64,000 bases of DNA from Ophthalmolycus amberensis (taxonomy: Eukaryota > Chordata > Actinopteri > Perciformes > Zoarcidae): positions 582,501 through 646,500 of the forward strand of contig JAFEUB010001476.1 in the NCBI GenBank assembly GCA_024529925.1, written 5' to 3'. Positions 62,480 through 64,000 of the stretch are shown piece by piece (the first letter of the stretch is position 1; each line of letters starts with the position of its first letter). The notes below the pieces were generated by a model that worked only from the letters and a program-made list of their open reading frames with translations, was not told the DNA's origin and did not search any database. The position numbers and the translations under genes were made by a program.

Positions 62480-63124
62480 CCTTTCCACCTGACCCTCCTT
62501 GTGTTTGGTCTTGTAGATGCGCAGACGAGGCAGGCCAGTCTCAGCGTAGCCTTTATCGTCAAACCCCTGGAGCAGACGGCCCTGGAAAGCCAACCGGCAT
62601 GCATTGGCGTGGATGTCTGTGTCCAGCTTGGAACCAATCACCAGGCAGAGTGAGGGGCATGTGACTGGCCGCTCAAACTCCAACAAGGCCCATTGTTCTG
62701 GCTCAGGTCCTAGACTCGCCTCTCCCTGACCGGTGACATATTCATCCTGGTAGACGTACTCTCTCTCGAAGGTGAAGGGGGAATCCAGTGAGCGGGGCTG
62801 AGGTGGAGGTGCTTTCGTGTCTGAGGGCGGCTCTGAGGGATCCACAGGTGGCAGGCCAAAGAACATAACCCTCGCCATGACGGTCTCATGGCCCACTGTG
62901 ATGTGGAACTTGGCACGGGTGGCAAGAGAGCCCTTGAAGTAGCCTATCTTCCTCACAGAGATGACTGCTGCATAGAGGGTGCGCAGGGACCCTGGGGTGC
63001 ACACCACACCCCGCTCTAACAGTTTAGGGTCAAACTGTGTCACGCACACACCCACACGATCCCCCTGCATGGCCCCCGACACTGGCTTCCGAAACATCTG
63101 CACCGATTTTATCTTCTTGGTCAC
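62480..63124 (-). CDS. eefsec: Selenocysteine-specific elongation factor, large exon (EF-Tu-like domains II-III into domain IV)
   Basis: This 645-nt exon (215 codons, phase 0 both ends) encodes VTKKIKSVQMFRKPVSGAMQ, GDRVGVCVTQFDPKLLERGV, AKFHITVGHETVMARVMFFG, then QWALLEFERPVTCPSLCLVI, GSKLDTDIHANACRLAFQGR and GLPRLRIYKTKHKEGQVER. Human EEFSEC has the same blocks (SAMQGDRLGICVTQFDPKLL, KAKFHITVGHETVMGRLMFF, GSRLDADIHTNTCRLAFHG). The protein is the cytosolic GTPase that delivers Sec-tRNA to ribosomes at UGA codons, working with SBP2 and the SECIS element. The GTPase domain lies in exons beyond the window. A Pro-rich insert (PPSDTKAPPPQPRSLDSP) sits where the human protein also has a variable loop. 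Confidence 0.97.
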
Positions 63125-64000
63125 CTGATGTCAGAGAGCACAGAAATACAATAAAAAACGAATTTCTAACATCAATTCAATACTTAACTAAAACATCAAT
63201 AGAACATATTTGGAACACAACAAGAAAGTACATAAATCCACAGTATGCTACATTATTGCTGATAAACGTTCATGGCTCACAGTGCTACAGTCATGCATGC
63301 GTTTGTTGTTGTTTTTTTACCATTTGTACCAATACTTCTTCTGGTTCCACTTTAGTTTTATATTTTAAACCTAGAAACTATACAAACAGTACAGCCTAAG
63401 ATTAATGGAGACAAAACATCATTATTATTATTATCTTCACAGTACAGAGATGTTTTACAATATCTTTAAGGCAAAGGTCTTACGTGTTTTTTTTGTCAAT
63501 AAAATGTGCACATAAGTAAGTACACACAGCTCATTAAATATGCACTGTTGTTGCACAACTTGCAGCTGTGCATCATATTTGAAATATTAATTTTTCAAAT
63601 ATTTATATTGATTTATAGATTTATTTCAATATCATCAGGTTTTGATAAAAATAGAATTGTGCCTTGTTTTGTTTGAACTATACATCTCCAAACTAATCAC
63701 AAATACGGAAACGAACATTTAAAAGATATCTGTCTGACTACCTGTCCATCTCACATCTTTGATTGTGGGATCTGGCGTACCACAATGTTTATGTGCTTGT
63801 TTTTGTTGTCTATTATACAATTACCAAATCAACAGTAGTGGCACAGATCAAGGCTCCATAACAAATTACTGTTAATTTAGCCATTTGCTGCCACCAAGCG
63901 GTGGACATTAAAACTGCATAGAAAACTGCTGAGCCCGGCTGAAAGTGTGCATCTGGTCTAAATTACCCACCGCTGCACTGCCAGTCCAGCCAGAGTCCCC
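63125..64000 (-). other. eefsec: eefsec intron, partial
   Basis: From the acceptor (GACATCAG, ending at 63125 on the minus strand) to the window edge. AT-rich, with no exon recognised. Confidence 0.75.

Noticed and set aside
62710..62925. Minus-strand 71-residue open frame within the large eefsec exon
   Set aside because: It is an out-of-frame shadow; the EEFSEC frame across the same bases is continuous and homologous.

Overview
This window is vertebrate nuclear DNA, most likely from a percomorph (ray-finned) fish. The evidence is spliced genes with GT/AG introns, many long (CA)n/(GT)n tracts, and interspersed repeats of types I recognise from teleost genomes (hAT-like MITEs, a tRNA-derived SINE, a CR1/L2-like LINE tail). 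No bacterial, viral or organellar genes were seen.

Two host genes can be supported. At the left edge, on the plus strand, are the last four coding exons of a GATA2-type transcription factor (214-780, 2551-2696, 5086-5211, 6054-6332), followed by a 3' UTR with a poly(A) signal at 7062-7067. The intron between the two zinc-finger exons holds a strong candidate for the orthologue of the mammalian GATA2 +9.5 (zebrafish gata2a intron-4) haematopoietic enhancer at about 4030-4220. At the right edge, on the minus strand, are the last three coding exons of eefsec, the selenocysteine-specific elongation factor (62480-63124, 60790-60946, 58618-58800); its 5' exons lie beyond the window. The terminal eefsec exon needs a one-base frame change to encode its conserved tail, so it carries either a real frameshift or a sequence error. 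The two genes converge tail to tail, the arrangement known for human GATA2 and EEFSEC.

About 51 kb between them (7.1-58.6 kb) has no gene I can support. It contains a MITE with long inverted arms (7.3-7.8 kb), a perfect 14-bp hairpin (12.1 kb), a broken hAT transposase relic (23.85-25.44 kb), a SINE next to half a MITE (30.2-30.5 kb), an older repeat split by an insertion carrying the start of a RecQ-like helicase ORF (33.8-34.8 kb), a LINE 3' end (39.0-39.4 kb), several copies of a hAT-like MITE (36.6, 38.6 and 51.9 kb), a minisatellite (49.0 kb) and numerous simple repeats. The two genes have unrelated jobs (haematopoietic and neural transcription control; selenoprotein translation). Their neighbourhood is most simply read as conserved synteny, and the gene-poor interval could hold distal gata2 regulatory elements, which I cannot prove without alignment.
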